Source of the DNA: an uncultured Desulfovibrio sp. | Lineage (GTDB): Bacteria > Desulfobacterota > Desulfovibrionia > Desulfovibrionales > Desulfovibrionaceae | Length of the DNA stretch: 7,911 bases | Assembly (NCBI GenBank): GCA_900555975.1 | Contig: USNI01000040.1 | Span: 1-7,911 of the forward strand | Reading direction: 5' to 3' | Shown here: in pieces, positions 1-7,170 of the stretch | How the letters are laid out: every line of letters starts with the position of its first letter | Position numbering within the stretch: the stretch's first letter is position 1 | Made by a program: the position numbers and the translations under genes | Notes under the pieces: generated by a model | What the model was told of the DNA's origin: nothing | Database searches by the model: none | What the model saw: the letters and a program-made list of their open reading frames with translations, nothing else

Positions 1-153
1 AGCCGGGCAAAGAGAGACGCGGACATGACGCAGAAGATGCGGACAGGAGAACGTCCGACACGTCGATCCTGCGCCGCAGACAGACGTTCCGGAATGTGCC
101 GGAGCCTCGGGCGTCCGTCGTTTTCGAGAACTCGCGCCCGCGGAGATTGCCGC

Positions 154-187
154 ATAAAAGAAGAGCCGCCCTTCCGGGCGGCTCTTC
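154..187 (-). terminator. Intrinsic terminator of the efflux operon
   Basis: A perfect 12-bp stem pairs 160-171 (GAAGAGCCGCCC) with 176-187 (GGGCGGCTCTTC) around a TTCC loop. Read on the minus strand, the stem is followed directly by TTTTAT (159-154). It sits about 50 bases past the stop codon of the RND transporter, where a Rho-independent terminator for the operon is expected. The reverse direction lacks a T-run after the stem, so it is probably unidirectional. Confidence 0.9.
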
Positions 188-202
188 CGCTGTATGGAGG
201 AT

Positions 203-223
203 GCGCGGCGGGAGAAACCGCGC
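203..223. repeat. Short GC inverted repeat between transporter stop and terminator
   Basis: GCGCGG (203-208) is the reverse complement of CCGCGC (218-223), with a 9-base loop. It lies between the transporter stop codon and the intrinsic terminator. It has no T-run of its own, so it could be a 3'-end protecting hairpin or a chance feature of GC-rich DNA. Confidence 0.35.
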
Positions 224-236
224 TCCGAGTTATCGA

Positions 237-3200
237 TTACTCATAGCGGGGCTTTCTCTTCAGGTGCTTGCGGAACCATCCGGTTACCGAGCAGATGACC
301 ACGAAGAAGGTGGGGATGAAGAAGATGCCCAGCGTCGTGGCGCACACGGTGCCCCAGAACACGGCCGTGCCCACGGCATGCTGGCTGGCTGCGCCGGCGC
401 CCGAGGCCGACATCATGGGCAGCACGCCCAGACCGAAGGCCAGGGAGGTCATGAGAATGGGGCGCAGACGGAGTCGGCAGGCTTCCACGGTGGCGTCGAT
501 GAGGCTTCGACCCTCGGCCTGAAGGTTTCGTGCGAATTCCACGATCAGAATGGCGTTCTTGGACGAGAGGCCCATGACGGCCAGAATGCCGACCTGGAAA
601 TAGACGTCGTTGGTCAGATCCTTCAGATAGGTGCCGAGCACGGCACCGAGAATGCCGAGCGGTATGACGAGCAGCACGGCGAAGGGGATGGACCAGCTTT
701 CGTACAGAGCGGCAAGTGCCAGGAACACGACCAGCACGGACAGGCCGTAGAGCATGGCCGTCTGGGAACCGGCCATCTTTTCCTGATAGGAGAGTCCCGT
801 CCACTCCATGCCGAAGTCGTTGCCGAGCTTTCTGACTTCCTCTTCCATGATGGCCATGGCTATGCCGGAAGCCACGCCGGGCACCGGTTCGCCCTGATAT
901 TCAAGGGAGGGCATGGCGTTGTAGCGCTGCAGCACGGCGGGGCCGAAGCTCCAGTCCGTGGTGAACACGGCGTTGAAGGGAACCATTTCGCCGTTCTGGT
1001 TGCGGAACTGGATGCGGTTGAGGCTTTCGGGGTTTCTGCGCACGTCGGCATCGCCCTGTATGTACACCTTCTTCACGCGTTCGTTGTGCACGAAGTCGTT
1101 CACGTAGGAGCCGCCGAGCATGGTGGAAACGTCGGAGTTCACGCTGGAGAGGGTCAGGCCCATGCTGGTGGCCTTGGTGTTGTCCAGATGAATGTTGAAC
1201 TGCGTGATGTCGTCCATGCCGGTGGGGCGGATGTAGGCGATCTGCGGGTTGGCGAAGGCCGAACCCATGAGCTGTCTGCCCGCTTCCATCAGCTTTTCAT
1301 GGCCTACGCCGCCTCTGTCCTGCAGTTCCATCGTAAAGCCGTTGGTCATGCCGAGGGAGATGATGGCCGGAGGAATGGAGGCGATGAACTGGCCGTCCAG
1401 AATGCCCGCGAACTTCTGACGGATGCGGGCGGCCACGGAGGCGGCGTCCTGACCGGGCTTGGTGCGTTCGGAGTAGTCCTTGAGCTTCACGAAGCCCATG
1501 CCGGTGTTTTCGGAAATGCCGCCCATGCCGAAGCCGGCCACGAACATGAAGGATTCAACGCTGTCCGTTTCTTCGTTGAGCACGTAGTCGGAGACCTTCT
1601 GGAACTGTTCGGTGGTCTGCTTGAGGGTGGCGTTCGGGGGCATCTGCAGCATGGTCATGACGGCGCCCTGGTCTTCCGAAGGCAGGAAGGAGGTGGGCAG
1701 CTGCTTGTACACGAAGCCGAGTCCGCAGACGAGGGCGACGTAGATGATCATGAGTCTGCCGCCGCGCTGCACGAGGGCGTGCACGCCGCCGGCATAGCGA
1801 TGCTGGTTCTTGGCGAACATGCGGTTGAACCAGCCGAACAGACCGTGCTGCGCGCCCTGAGAGTGGGGCTTGAGCAGACTTGCGCACAGCGAGGGGGTAA
1901 GAATGAGGGCCACGAGCACCGACAGCGTCATGGCGGACACGATGGTCACCGAGAACTGCCGGTAGATCACGCCCGTGGAGCCGCTCATGAAGGCCATGGG
2001 CAGGAACACGGCGGAGAGCACCACGCCGATGCCGATCAGCGAGGAGCTGATCTGATCCATGGATTTTTCGGTGGCGGTCACGGGGTCGAGGTGCTCTTCC
2101 TCAATCACGCGTTCTACGTTTTCGACGACGACGATGGCGTCGTCCACGAGCAGGCCGATGGCAAGCACCATGGCGAACAGGGTCAGAGTGTTGATGCTGT
2201 AGCCGAAGCCCAGCAGCACGCCCATGGTGCCGAGAAGCACGACGGGCACGGCGATGGTGGGAATGATGGTGGCGCGGAAGCTCTGCAGGAAGAGCCACAT
2301 GACGAGGAACACCAGGATGATGGCTTCCACGAGGGTCTTCACCACTTCCTCGATGGAGGCGATGACCGGGGGCGTGGTGTCGAAGGCCAGTTCGTAGGCC
2401 ATGCCGTCGGGGAAGTAGTGGGAGAGTTCCTCGATCTTGGCCTTCACGAGGTTGGCGGTTTCCAGGCCGTTGGCGCCGGGGGCGAGGGTCACGCCGATGC
2501 CGGAGGCGGGATGGCCGTTGTAGAAGGAGGTGATGCCGTCCATTTCCGTGCCCATGGACACGCGGGCCACGTCGCGGATGTGCACGCGTTCGCCGCTTTC
2601 GGTCACCTTGAGAAGCACGTTCTCGAATTCTTCGGCGTTGCGAAGCAGGCTCTGGGCCTTGATGATGACGTTGAGGGCCTGATCGTTGGTGCCGCCGATG
2701 ATGTTGGCGCCGAGCTGACCGGCCGTGACTTCCGCGTTCTGCGCGGAAATGGCGGTGCGCACGTCGGAAGGCGTGAGCTTGTACTTGGCGAGCTTGTCGG
2801 CATCGAGCCAGATGCGCATGACGTACTTGCCGCCGAAGACCTGCACGGTACCGACGCCCTGCGTACGGCTGAGTTCGTCCTTGATGTTGGTGCTGATGTA
2901 GTCGGCGAGGTCGATGTCCTGCTGGCTGTTGTCCGGCGAGTACAGGGTGATGACCATGAACATGTTGTCATTGCCCTTGGACACGGACACGCCCACGTTC
3001 TGCACGGCGGCGGGCAGCTGCGACTGCACCTGCTGCACCTTGTTCTGCACCTGCATGTGGGCCACGTCGGGATCGGTGCCCACTTCAAAGGTGAGGGTGA
3101 TGGTGGACATGCCGGAGGAGTCGGACTTCGACTGCATGTAGATCAGGTTGTCGATGCCGGTCATGTTCTGTTCGATGATCTGGGTGACGGTCTGATCCAC

Positions 3201-3371
3201 GGTGGTGGGGGAAGCGCCCGAGTACCGCGTGTTGATGCGGATGGAAGGCGAGGCCACTTCCGGATACTGCGATATGGGCATGGTGAAGATGGCCAGCACG
3301 CCGAAAAGCATGGTGACGATGGCCAGCACCCATGCAAATATGGGGTGGTGAATGAAAAAGCGGGAAAGCAT
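237..3371 (-). CDS. AcrB-like HAE1-family RND multidrug efflux transporter
   Basis: This 1044-residue protein matches the usual length of AcrB/MexB-type transporters (about 1,030-1,050). These are inner-membrane homotrimers that exchange protons for drugs and pass them to the adaptor and outer-membrane channel. Visible signatures are TM1 at about 10-30, a large periplasmic domain, TM2-TM6 at about 342-500, TM7 at about 540-558, a second periplasmic domain, and TM8-TM12 at about 870-1030. The proton-relay residues are present: D410 and D411 (AcrB D407/D408, in GLLVDDAIVVVENVERV), K938 (AcrB K940, in SSKNAILIVEF), R968 (R971) and T975 (T978). The start at 3371 has GGAGG nine bases upstream and shares one base with the adaptor stop (TAATG), which implies translational coupling. 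By my alignment from memory, several AcrB drug-pocket phenylalanines are methionine here (positions 137, 609, 616), while F179, F614 and F627 are kept. The frame is intact throughout. The family is certain; the substrates are not predictable. Confidence 0.97.
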   Translation of the reverse strand: MLSRFFIHHPIFAWVLAIVTMLFGVLAIFTMPISQYPEVASPSIRINTRYSGASPTTVDQTVTQIIEQNMTGIDNLIYMQSKSDSSGMSTITLTFEVGTDPDVAHMQVQNKVQQVQSQLPAAVQNVGVSVSKGNDNMFMVITLYSPDNSQQDIDLADYISTNIKDELSRTQGVGTVQVFGGKYVMRIWLDADKLAKYKLTPSDVRTAISAQNAEVTAGQLGANIIGGTNDQALNVIIKAQSLLRNAEEFENVLLKVTESGERVHIRDVARVSMGTEMDGITSFYNGHPASGIGVTLAPGANGLETANLVKAKIEELSHYFPDGMAYELAFDTTPPVIASIEEVVKTLVEAIILVFLVMWLFLQSFRATIIPTIAVPVVLLGTMGVLLGFGYSINTLTLFAMVLAIGLLVDDAIVVVENVERVIEEEHLDPVTATEKSMDQISSSLIGIGVVLSAVFLPMAFMSGSTGVIYRQFSVTIVSAMTLSVLVALILTPSLCASLLKPHSQGAQHGLFGWFNRMFAKNQHRYAGGVHALVQRGGRLMIIYVALVCGLGFVYKQLPTSFLPSEDQGAVMTMLQMPPNATLKQTTEQFQKVSDYVLNEETDSVESFMFVAGFGMGGISENTGMGFVKLKDYSERTKPGQDAASVAARIRQKFAGILDGQFIASIPPAIISLGMTNGFTMELQDRGGVGHEKLMEAGRQLMGSAFANPQIAYIRPTGMDDITQFNIHLDNTKATSMGLTLSSVNSDVSTMLGGSYVNDFVHNERVKKVYIQGDADVRRNPESLNRIQFRNQNGEMVPFNAVFTTDWSFGPAVLQRYNAMPSLEYQGEPVPGVASGIAMAIMEEEVRKLGNDFGMEWTGLSYQEKMAGSQTAMLYGLSVLVVFLALAALYESWSIPFAVLLVIPLGILGAVLGTYLKDLTNDVYFQVGILAVMGLSSKNAILIVEFARNLQAEGRSLIDATVEACRLRLRPILMTSLAFGLGVLPMMSASGAGAASQHAVGTAVFWGTVCATTLGIFFIPTFFVVICSVTGWFRKHLKRKPRYE

Positions 3372-4551
3372 TACTTGTTGCCTCCGGAGGCCTGTTCAGC
3401 CTGCATGGCCTCTTCGCTCACAACCTGCACGGGCTGTCCGCCGCGCACATTGTATATGCCGTTCAGCACGATTTCGTCGCCGATCTTGAGTCCGTCGGTG
3501 ACGTACCAGTCGTTGCCGATGGCATGGCTGATGGTGATGTTCTGCCGTTCCGCCTTGCCGTCTCTGACGACATAGACGTAGGGCAGGCCCTTCAAGTCGC
3601 GCAGAACGGCCTTCTGCGGAGCGAGAATGGCCTGAGAGTCCTGACCCATGACCACGCTGGTGCGCACGAAAAGGCCGGGCAGAAGTTCGCCGTCGGGGTT
3701 GGGGAATTCGGCGCGCATGGTGATGGTGTTGGTGGTCTGATCCACGTCCACGCCGGTGAAGTTCAGATGACCGGCGGCGGGATAGTAGGAGCCGTCGTGC
3801 ATGGTGAGCGTGGCCTTGATCTGCGAGGGGTTCACGCTCTTCACGCTGCCGCCGCGCTCTTCAAACTGCTTCTTGAGGGAATACAGATCGTCGGAAGACT
3901 GGGAAAGCTCCACGTACATGGGGTCGATCTGATAGATGGTGGCAAGCGGCGTGGCCTGGCTGGCGGTGAGCAGCGCGCCCACGGAGAAGTTGCTGAGGCC
4001 GATGCGTCCGCTGATGGGGGCGCGCACTTCGGTGCGGCGGTAGTTGATTTCCGCGGAATCCACGGCGGCCTTGCAGGACTGCACGGAGGCTTCGGCCTGA
4101 CGGAGGGTGGCCTTCACGTCGTCGTAGTCCTGCTGGCTCACGGACTTGGTCTTCAGCATGCTGGCGGTGCGGCGTTCGCGCAGCTTGGTCACGTTGAGGT
4201 TGGCTTCGGCGCTGGCGAGATCGGCCTTGGCCTTGTCGAGCGCGGCCTTGTAGGTGTCGGGTTCGATGCGGTAGAGCACGTCGCCTTCCTTGACCAGCGC
4301 GCCTTCAGTGAAGCAGCGTTCCTTGAGAATGCCGCCCACTTCGGGGCGCACTTCGGCCCAGCGGTAGGCCACGGTGCGGCCGGTGAGTTCGCGCTGAATG
4401 TCCACCTTGTGGGGGGTCATTGTCACGGTGGTCACGCGGGTCACGCGGGCCTGGGGAGCCTGGGCGGCGGCGGGTTCCTTCTTGTTTCGCAGCCGACAAG
4501 AAGGAAGGGAAGCGCCAGAAGAGCAGGCGCAAGCGTAAGAAGTCTGGCCAT
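3371..4551 (-). CDS. RND periplasmic adaptor (membrane fusion) lipoprotein, frameshifted near the lipobox
   Basis: AcrA/MexA-family adaptors bridge the RND pump to the outer-membrane channel. The start at 4551 has AAGGAG nine bases upstream and opens a lipoprotein signal ending LLALPFLLVGC (lipobox LVGC, C21). That frame stops at 4441-4443 after 36 codons. The adaptor body is in the -1 frame and runs to the stop at 3371-3373. Adding one A to the AAA at 4485-4487 gives LVGCENKKEP and a continuous 393-residue protein, close to AcrA's length. In that reconstructed numbering the lipoyl (barrel-sandwich) half-motif AEVRPEVGG is at about 65-73, the alpha-hairpin coiled coil at about 100-172, the closing motif VRAPISGRIG at 175-184, the beta-barrel at about 207-297, and the membrane-proximal domain follows. 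The gene starts 48 bases after the outer-membrane factor stop. An in-frame start at 4633 would give 420 residues, but it overlaps the upstream gene and has no signal peptide. The defect may be a real mutation or a sequence error. Confidence 0.9.
4475..4506. repeat. 11-bp perfect inverted repeat at the adaptor frameshift
   Basis: TTCCTTCTTGT (4475-4485) is the exact reverse complement of ACAAGAAGGAA (4496-4506), with a 10-base loop. It covers the codons for the end of the lipoprotein signal, the lipobox cysteine and the first mature residues of the adaptor. The base apparently missing from the adaptor frame falls at the loop-arm junction (4485-4487). The repeat is directly visible; whether it forms a hairpin in RNA or DNA is inference. 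Confidence 0.7.
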
Positions 4552-4599
4552 TATGATATGCTCCTTGAATACGAATACGGATGGAGTGGAGGATGAGGA

Positions 4600-6006
4600 T
4601 TATTCCTGCCAGCCGCCGCCGAGTGCGAGGCATACTTCCGCGATGCTGACGAGGTGATTGGCATGGGCTACGGCAAGGGACTGCTGGGCGGTGAACAGAT
4701 TGCTTTCCGCGGTGAGCAGGTCCAGATAGGAGGCGAATCCGTTGTCGTAGCGGGTGCGGGCATGCATGACGGCACGGGACAGGTAGTCCACCTGGCGGGT
4801 GAGGGCGCCTACGGAGTTGGCGTATTCCGTCTGGGAGACGAGCGCGTCGCGCACGTCCTTGAAGGCGTTCTGCACGGTGAGTTCGTAGGTGGCGACGGCG
4901 GCCTTCTTGGCGGCTTCGGCGCTGTCCACGGTGCGCTTGATGGTCCAGAAGTTCAGGGGCAGGCTTATGGCGCCGCCGAGGCTTGCATACTGGTTGGAGC
5001 TGCGCAGAACTTCGTTCAGTTCAAGACTCGCTCCGCCGAGCAGACCCGTCAGCGAGAAGGACGGGAAGAACGAGGCGCGGGCCGTTCCGATGTCGTAGTT
5101 GGCCGCCTGGAGATTGGCTTCGGCCTGACGGATGTCGGGACGGTGCTCCAGAAGATCGGACGGAAGACCGGAAGGCAGTGCGGGCGTCTTGTCGAGGGAG
5201 ACCATGAGGGAGGCCGGAGCCTTGAGTCCGTCCATCTTCATGATGTCCGCAGGAGAGCGGCCGAGCAGCACGGCAAGCGAGGTCTCGGCGGCGTTCTTGG
5301 CGATGCGCGCCGTGGCCAGGGCGTTGCGGGCGGTCTCCACGTTGGCGCGGATGCTCAGGATGTCGAGATCGCTGATCTGACCGTTGTCGAAGCGGTTCTG
5401 ATAGATCTTGAGCGAATCTTCGCGGTTCTTCAGCACGTCGCGCGCGATTTCCTCCTGCCAGGTATAGGCGCTCAGCCAGAAATAGGATTCCACGGTGCTC
5501 GCGGCCACAGTGAGGATCACGTTGTCGCGCGCGGCTTCGGTGGCCACCAGAGAGGCACGGGCGGATTCCGCGGCGTTCCAGTACTTGCCCCAGAAGTCGA
5601 GGGTCCAGCTTGCGGCGAGCGCGCCGGAGAACGTATGCGTGTTCTTGCCGCCGTTCTGCATCGCCACGCCGGACGTGCCGGAACGGGCCATGGTGCGCGT
5701 GCCGTCGGCCGAGGCGGACGGTACGGGCAGCAGCGCGTCGCGGGCGATGCCGAGTCCCGCCTGCGCCTGATCCACATTGGCCATGGCCTGATCAATGTTC
5801 TTGTTGTGCGCGAGGGCTTCTTCCACCAGAGCGTTCAGCGTCTCGTCGTGGAAGCGTTCCCACCACTTGGTCTGAAGCGCCTCCGACTGCGAGGCGATCC
5901 AGGTTTGCGGCATATCCATTTCCGGACGCTGATAGTCAGGGGCAAGGCTGCAGCCCGAAAGAATCAGCATAAGCGCCGGAGCAAGAATCGACAGCATTTT
6001 GACCAT
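4600..6006 (-). CDS. Outer-membrane factor lipoprotein of an RND efflux system (NodT/OprM family)
   Basis: This 468-residue protein is the TolC-like channel of the pump; the family forms trimers with an outer-membrane beta-barrel and a long periplasmic alpha-barrel tunnel. The chosen start at 6006 has AGGAG seven bases upstream and begins a lipoprotein signal with lipobox LSGC (C19), followed by SLAPDYQRPE, typical of NodT-type factors. The family's internal duplication shows as two related segments: FDNGQISDLDIL at about 206-217 and YDNGFASYLDLL at about 420-431. Other family motifs are HRPDIRQAEANLQAA (288-302) and ARASFFPSFSLTG (309-321). The same frame stays open upstream to 6189, but that extension would put about 60 residues before the signal peptide and crosses the promoter region. 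It is the first gene of the operon, 48 bases before the adaptor. Length and motifs look complete, with no visible damage. Confidence 0.95.
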   Translation of the reverse strand: MVKMLSILAPALMLILSGCSLAPDYQRPEMDMPQTWIASQSEALQTKWWERFHDETLNALVEEALAHNKNIDQAMANVDQAQAGLGIARDALLPVPSASADGTRTMARSGTSGVAMQNGGKNTHTFSGALAASWTLDFWGKYWNAAESARASLVATEAARDNVILTVAASTVESYFWLSAYTWQEEIARDVLKNREDSLKIYQNRFDNGQISDLDILSIRANVETARNALATARIAKNAAETSLAVLLGRSPADIMKMDGLKAPASLMVSLDKTPALPSGLPSDLLEHRPDIRQAEANLQAANYDIGTARASFFPSFSLTGLLGGASLELNEVLRSSNQYASLGGAISLPLNFWTIKRTVDSAEAAKKAAVATYELTVQNAFKDVRDALVSQTEYANSVGALTRQVDYLSRAVMHARTRYDNGFASYLDLLTAESNLFTAQQSLAVAHANHLVSIAEVCLALGGGWQE

Positions 6007-6086
6007 AAGGAGGCTCCTGTATCCTTTATGATGAGCAAGATGCCGGATAATCACGGACAAAGCACGGTTGCGGCCGAAAACGAAAC

Positions 6087-6115
6087 CTGCGGAACCGGAC
6101 TTTCCGGACCGGCAG
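6087..6115. repeat. Imperfect hairpin in the operon leader
   Basis: CTGC at 6087-6090 pairs with GCAG at 6112-6115, and CCGGA at 6095-6099 pairs with TCCGG at 6103-6107, with internal mismatches between. If the operon starts near 6165-6170, this lies in its 5' leader, about 80 bases before the start codon. No T-run follows on the minus strand, so it is not an obvious attenuator. Confidence 0.35.
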
Positions 6116-6118
6116 CTC

Positions 6119-6136
6119 CCCTTTTTGGTAAAAGGG
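6119..6136. promoter_or_regulatory. Inverted repeat CCCTTTT-N4-AAAAGGG in the divergent region
   Basis: A perfect 7-bp dyad with a TGGT spacer lies upstream of the regulator promoter (-35 at 6154) and within the presumed operon leader. It could be a protein-binding site or an RNA hairpin. No T-run follows it on the minus strand, so it is not a terminator for that direction. The repeat is visible; its function is unproven. Confidence 0.4.
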
Positions 6137-6153
6137 TGCGCATTCAGTTTGTG

Positions 6154-6182
6154 TGGACATACCGTATCTTTCTTGTTATAAA
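6154..6182 (+). promoter_or_regulatory. Sigma-70-type promoter of the LysR regulator gene
   Basis: TGGACA (6154-6159, five of six matches to the -35 consensus) and TATAAA (6177-6182, five of six to the -10) are separated by an optimal 17 bases. Transcription would start near 6189 and give a leader of about 57 bases before the regulator's start at 6246. The -10 sits inside a short inverted repeat (6170-6192), which suits autorepression. Confidence 0.65.
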
Positions 6183-6192
6183 AAATCAAGAA
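6170..6192. promoter_or_regulatory. Candidate regulator-binding dyad TTCTTG-N11-CAAGAA
   Basis: TTCTTG (6170-6175) is mirrored by CAAGAA (6187-6192) across 11 AT-rich bases. LysR-type proteins usually bind interrupted dyads of the T-N11-A type in divergent promoters, and this one covers the regulator's own -10 element and the candidate operon -10. It is the best-placed operator candidate, but binding is inferred. Confidence 0.45.
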
Positions 6193-6203
6193 CCATCAAA
6201 AAA
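6175..6203 (-). promoter_or_regulatory. Candidate weak promoter of the efflux operon
   Basis: On the minus strand TATAAC (6180-6175) matches the -10 consensus in five of six positions. The hexamer 17 bases upstream (6203-6198) is TTTTTT, a poor -35. A good -10 with a poor -35 is typical of activator-dependent promoters and would suit control by the divergent LysR protein. Transcription would start near 6168, leaving a leader of about 160 bases. Other placements in this AT-rich stretch are possible. Confidence 0.3.
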
Positions 6204-6211
6204 ATGATGGT
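6192..6211. promoter_or_regulatory. Inverted repeat ACCATCA-N6-TGATGGT before the LysR gene
   Basis: A perfect 7-bp dyad with a six-A spacer abuts the 6170-6192 dyad and lies just downstream of the predicted regulator transcription start. It also overlaps the -35 position of the candidate operon promoter. It may be a second regulator site or a hairpin in the regulator's leader. It lies 34 bases before the start codon, so it would not mask the ribosome-binding site. Confidence 0.45.
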
Positions 6212-6245
6212 AACAAAAAGTTAATATCAAGAGAGAGAAGCACTT

Positions 6246-7154
6246 ATGAATTGGACCATCGAACAGCTTCGAGCGTTTGTTACGGCCGCGGAAAAGGGGT
6301 CGTTCTCAGCGGCGGGAAGGGCGATGGGAAAGGCTCAGTCCGTGGTGAGCACGCATATCGCCATGCTGGAGGACAGCATAGGCATCGAGCTTTTTGACCG
6401 TTCGTCCCGCTCTCCCGTGCTCACGGAAGCGGGACGGGCGCTGCTGCCGGAAGCGAACGCCGTGCTGAGGCAGAGCCATCGTTTCGATTCCTGCGCCATT
6501 GCACAGTACAGCGGCGATGCCGTGCGACTCAACATCGTGGTCTGTTACGGCGTGCCGTTTCAGGGCATATCCGAATGCATTTTTTCTCTTTCGGAGCGTT
6601 ATCCCTTCCTGAGCGGTACGTTTCACATTGTCTCGCTCGACAGCGTATGGAGTCAGGTCAGCGAGGGAAAAGCGCAGATCGGTATTGTTCTCGGACAGTT
6701 GCCTACCATAAAGAGCAACTGTGAGATGGTTTGTCTCGGTCAGATGCGCTATTGTCTGGTGGCGTCCCGGAACTCTGCCCTCGGCCGGATGAAGAAGGTG
6801 GACATGGAGGAACTGTCGCATTACCGCCAGATTGTGTTCAGCCGTGCCAACGCGCACAGTTACATTCTCAATTCCGAATACTGGGAGGTGAACGACGTGC
6901 TGGCCGCCATTTACTGGGCATCGCTGGGCATAGGCTGGGCGGCCGTGCCGCTGGGACTTGCGCAGCGCATCACCAGGGATGAATCCATGCATGATCTGGT
7001 GGTTCTCGACATGGATACCGTGGCCCTGATGACCCACAATATCTACCTTGTCTGGAACAATGCCTTCAGCCGGCGCGACATACTGGAAACATTCTGTAAG
7101 GATTTGAAAGAGTACTATCAGGCTGCCTTCGAGCAGGAAAACAACCTGTTCTGA
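6246..7154 (+). CDS. LysR-type transcriptional regulator, probable controller of the efflux operon
   Basis: This 302-residue protein has the standard LysR length and architecture. The N-terminal winged helix-turn-helix spans about 1-62 (IEQLRAFVTAAEKGSFSAAG, then a recognition helix near AQSVVSTHIAMLE and the wing region GIELFDRSSRSPVLTEAGRALL). A linker helix follows at about 63-90, and the periplasmic-binding-protein-like effector domain at about 92-290 includes a typical VNDVLAAIYWASLGIGWAAVP segment. It is divergent from the efflux operon, an arrangement in which LysR proteins commonly regulate the neighbouring genes; MexT and MexEF-OprN are a known LysR-RND pairing. The ribosome-binding site is weak (GAGAGAGAAG, about seven bases before ATG). 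It has seven cysteines (83, 100, 111, 159, 163, 170, 284), many for this family, with three clustered at 159-170. The inducer cannot be inferred. The gene looks intact. Confidence 0.94.
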   Translation: MNWTIEQLRAFVTAAEKGSFSAAGRAMGKAQSVVSTHIAMLEDSIGIELFDRSSRSPVLTEAGRALLPEANAVLRQSHRFDSCAIAQYSGDAVRLNIVVCYGVPFQGISECIFSLSERYPFLSGTFHIVSLDSVWSQVSEGKAQIGIVLGQLPTIKSNCEMVCLGQMRYCLVASRNSALGRMKKVDMEELSHYRQIVFSRANAHSYILNSEYWEVNDVLAAIYWASLGIGWAAVPLGLAQRITRDESMHDLVVLDMDTVALMTHNIYLVWNNAFSRRDILETFCKDLKEYYQAAFEQENNLF

Positions 7155-7170
7155 GGAGGCAGGAGAGAAA

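Noticed and set aside
1..153. Possible end of a neighbouring gene at the left edge
   Set aside because: Two plus-strand frames and at least one minus-strand frame are open here, but none shows a recognisable protein sequence or terminal motif; it appears to be non-coding.
96..3575. A 1159-codon plus-strand open frame opposite the RND transporter
   Set aside because: It is antisense to a clearly conserved transporter, rich in His, Gly and Asp repeats, and has no domain. It stays open because the real gene rarely uses TTA, CTA or TCA codons.
4475..4506. Programmed -1 ribosomal frameshifting in the adaptor
   Set aside because: There is no X-XXY-YYZ slippery heptamer in the correct phase at the junction (codons GAA ACA AGA AGG), and re-pairing after a -1 slip would be poor. 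The rare AGA-AGG pair and hairpin are suggestive but not enough; a one-base loss is simpler.
4552..4633. In-frame upstream start of the adaptor at 4633
   Set aside because: It overlaps the outer-membrane factor gene, has no signal peptide and encodes an odd basic leader, while the SD-preceded ATG at 4551 gives a perfect lipoprotein signal in the neighbouring frame.
6007..6189. In-frame upstream start of the outer-membrane factor at 6189
   Set aside because: It would place about 60 residues before an obvious lipoprotein signal and overlap the promoter and dyads. The ATG at 6006 has a good SD.
3524..6207. Two long plus-strand open frames (3524-4657 and 4654-6207) opposite the adaptor and outer-membrane factor
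   Set aside because: Same cause as above: shadows of GC-rich coding sequence, with biased Gly/His/Val composition and no motifs.
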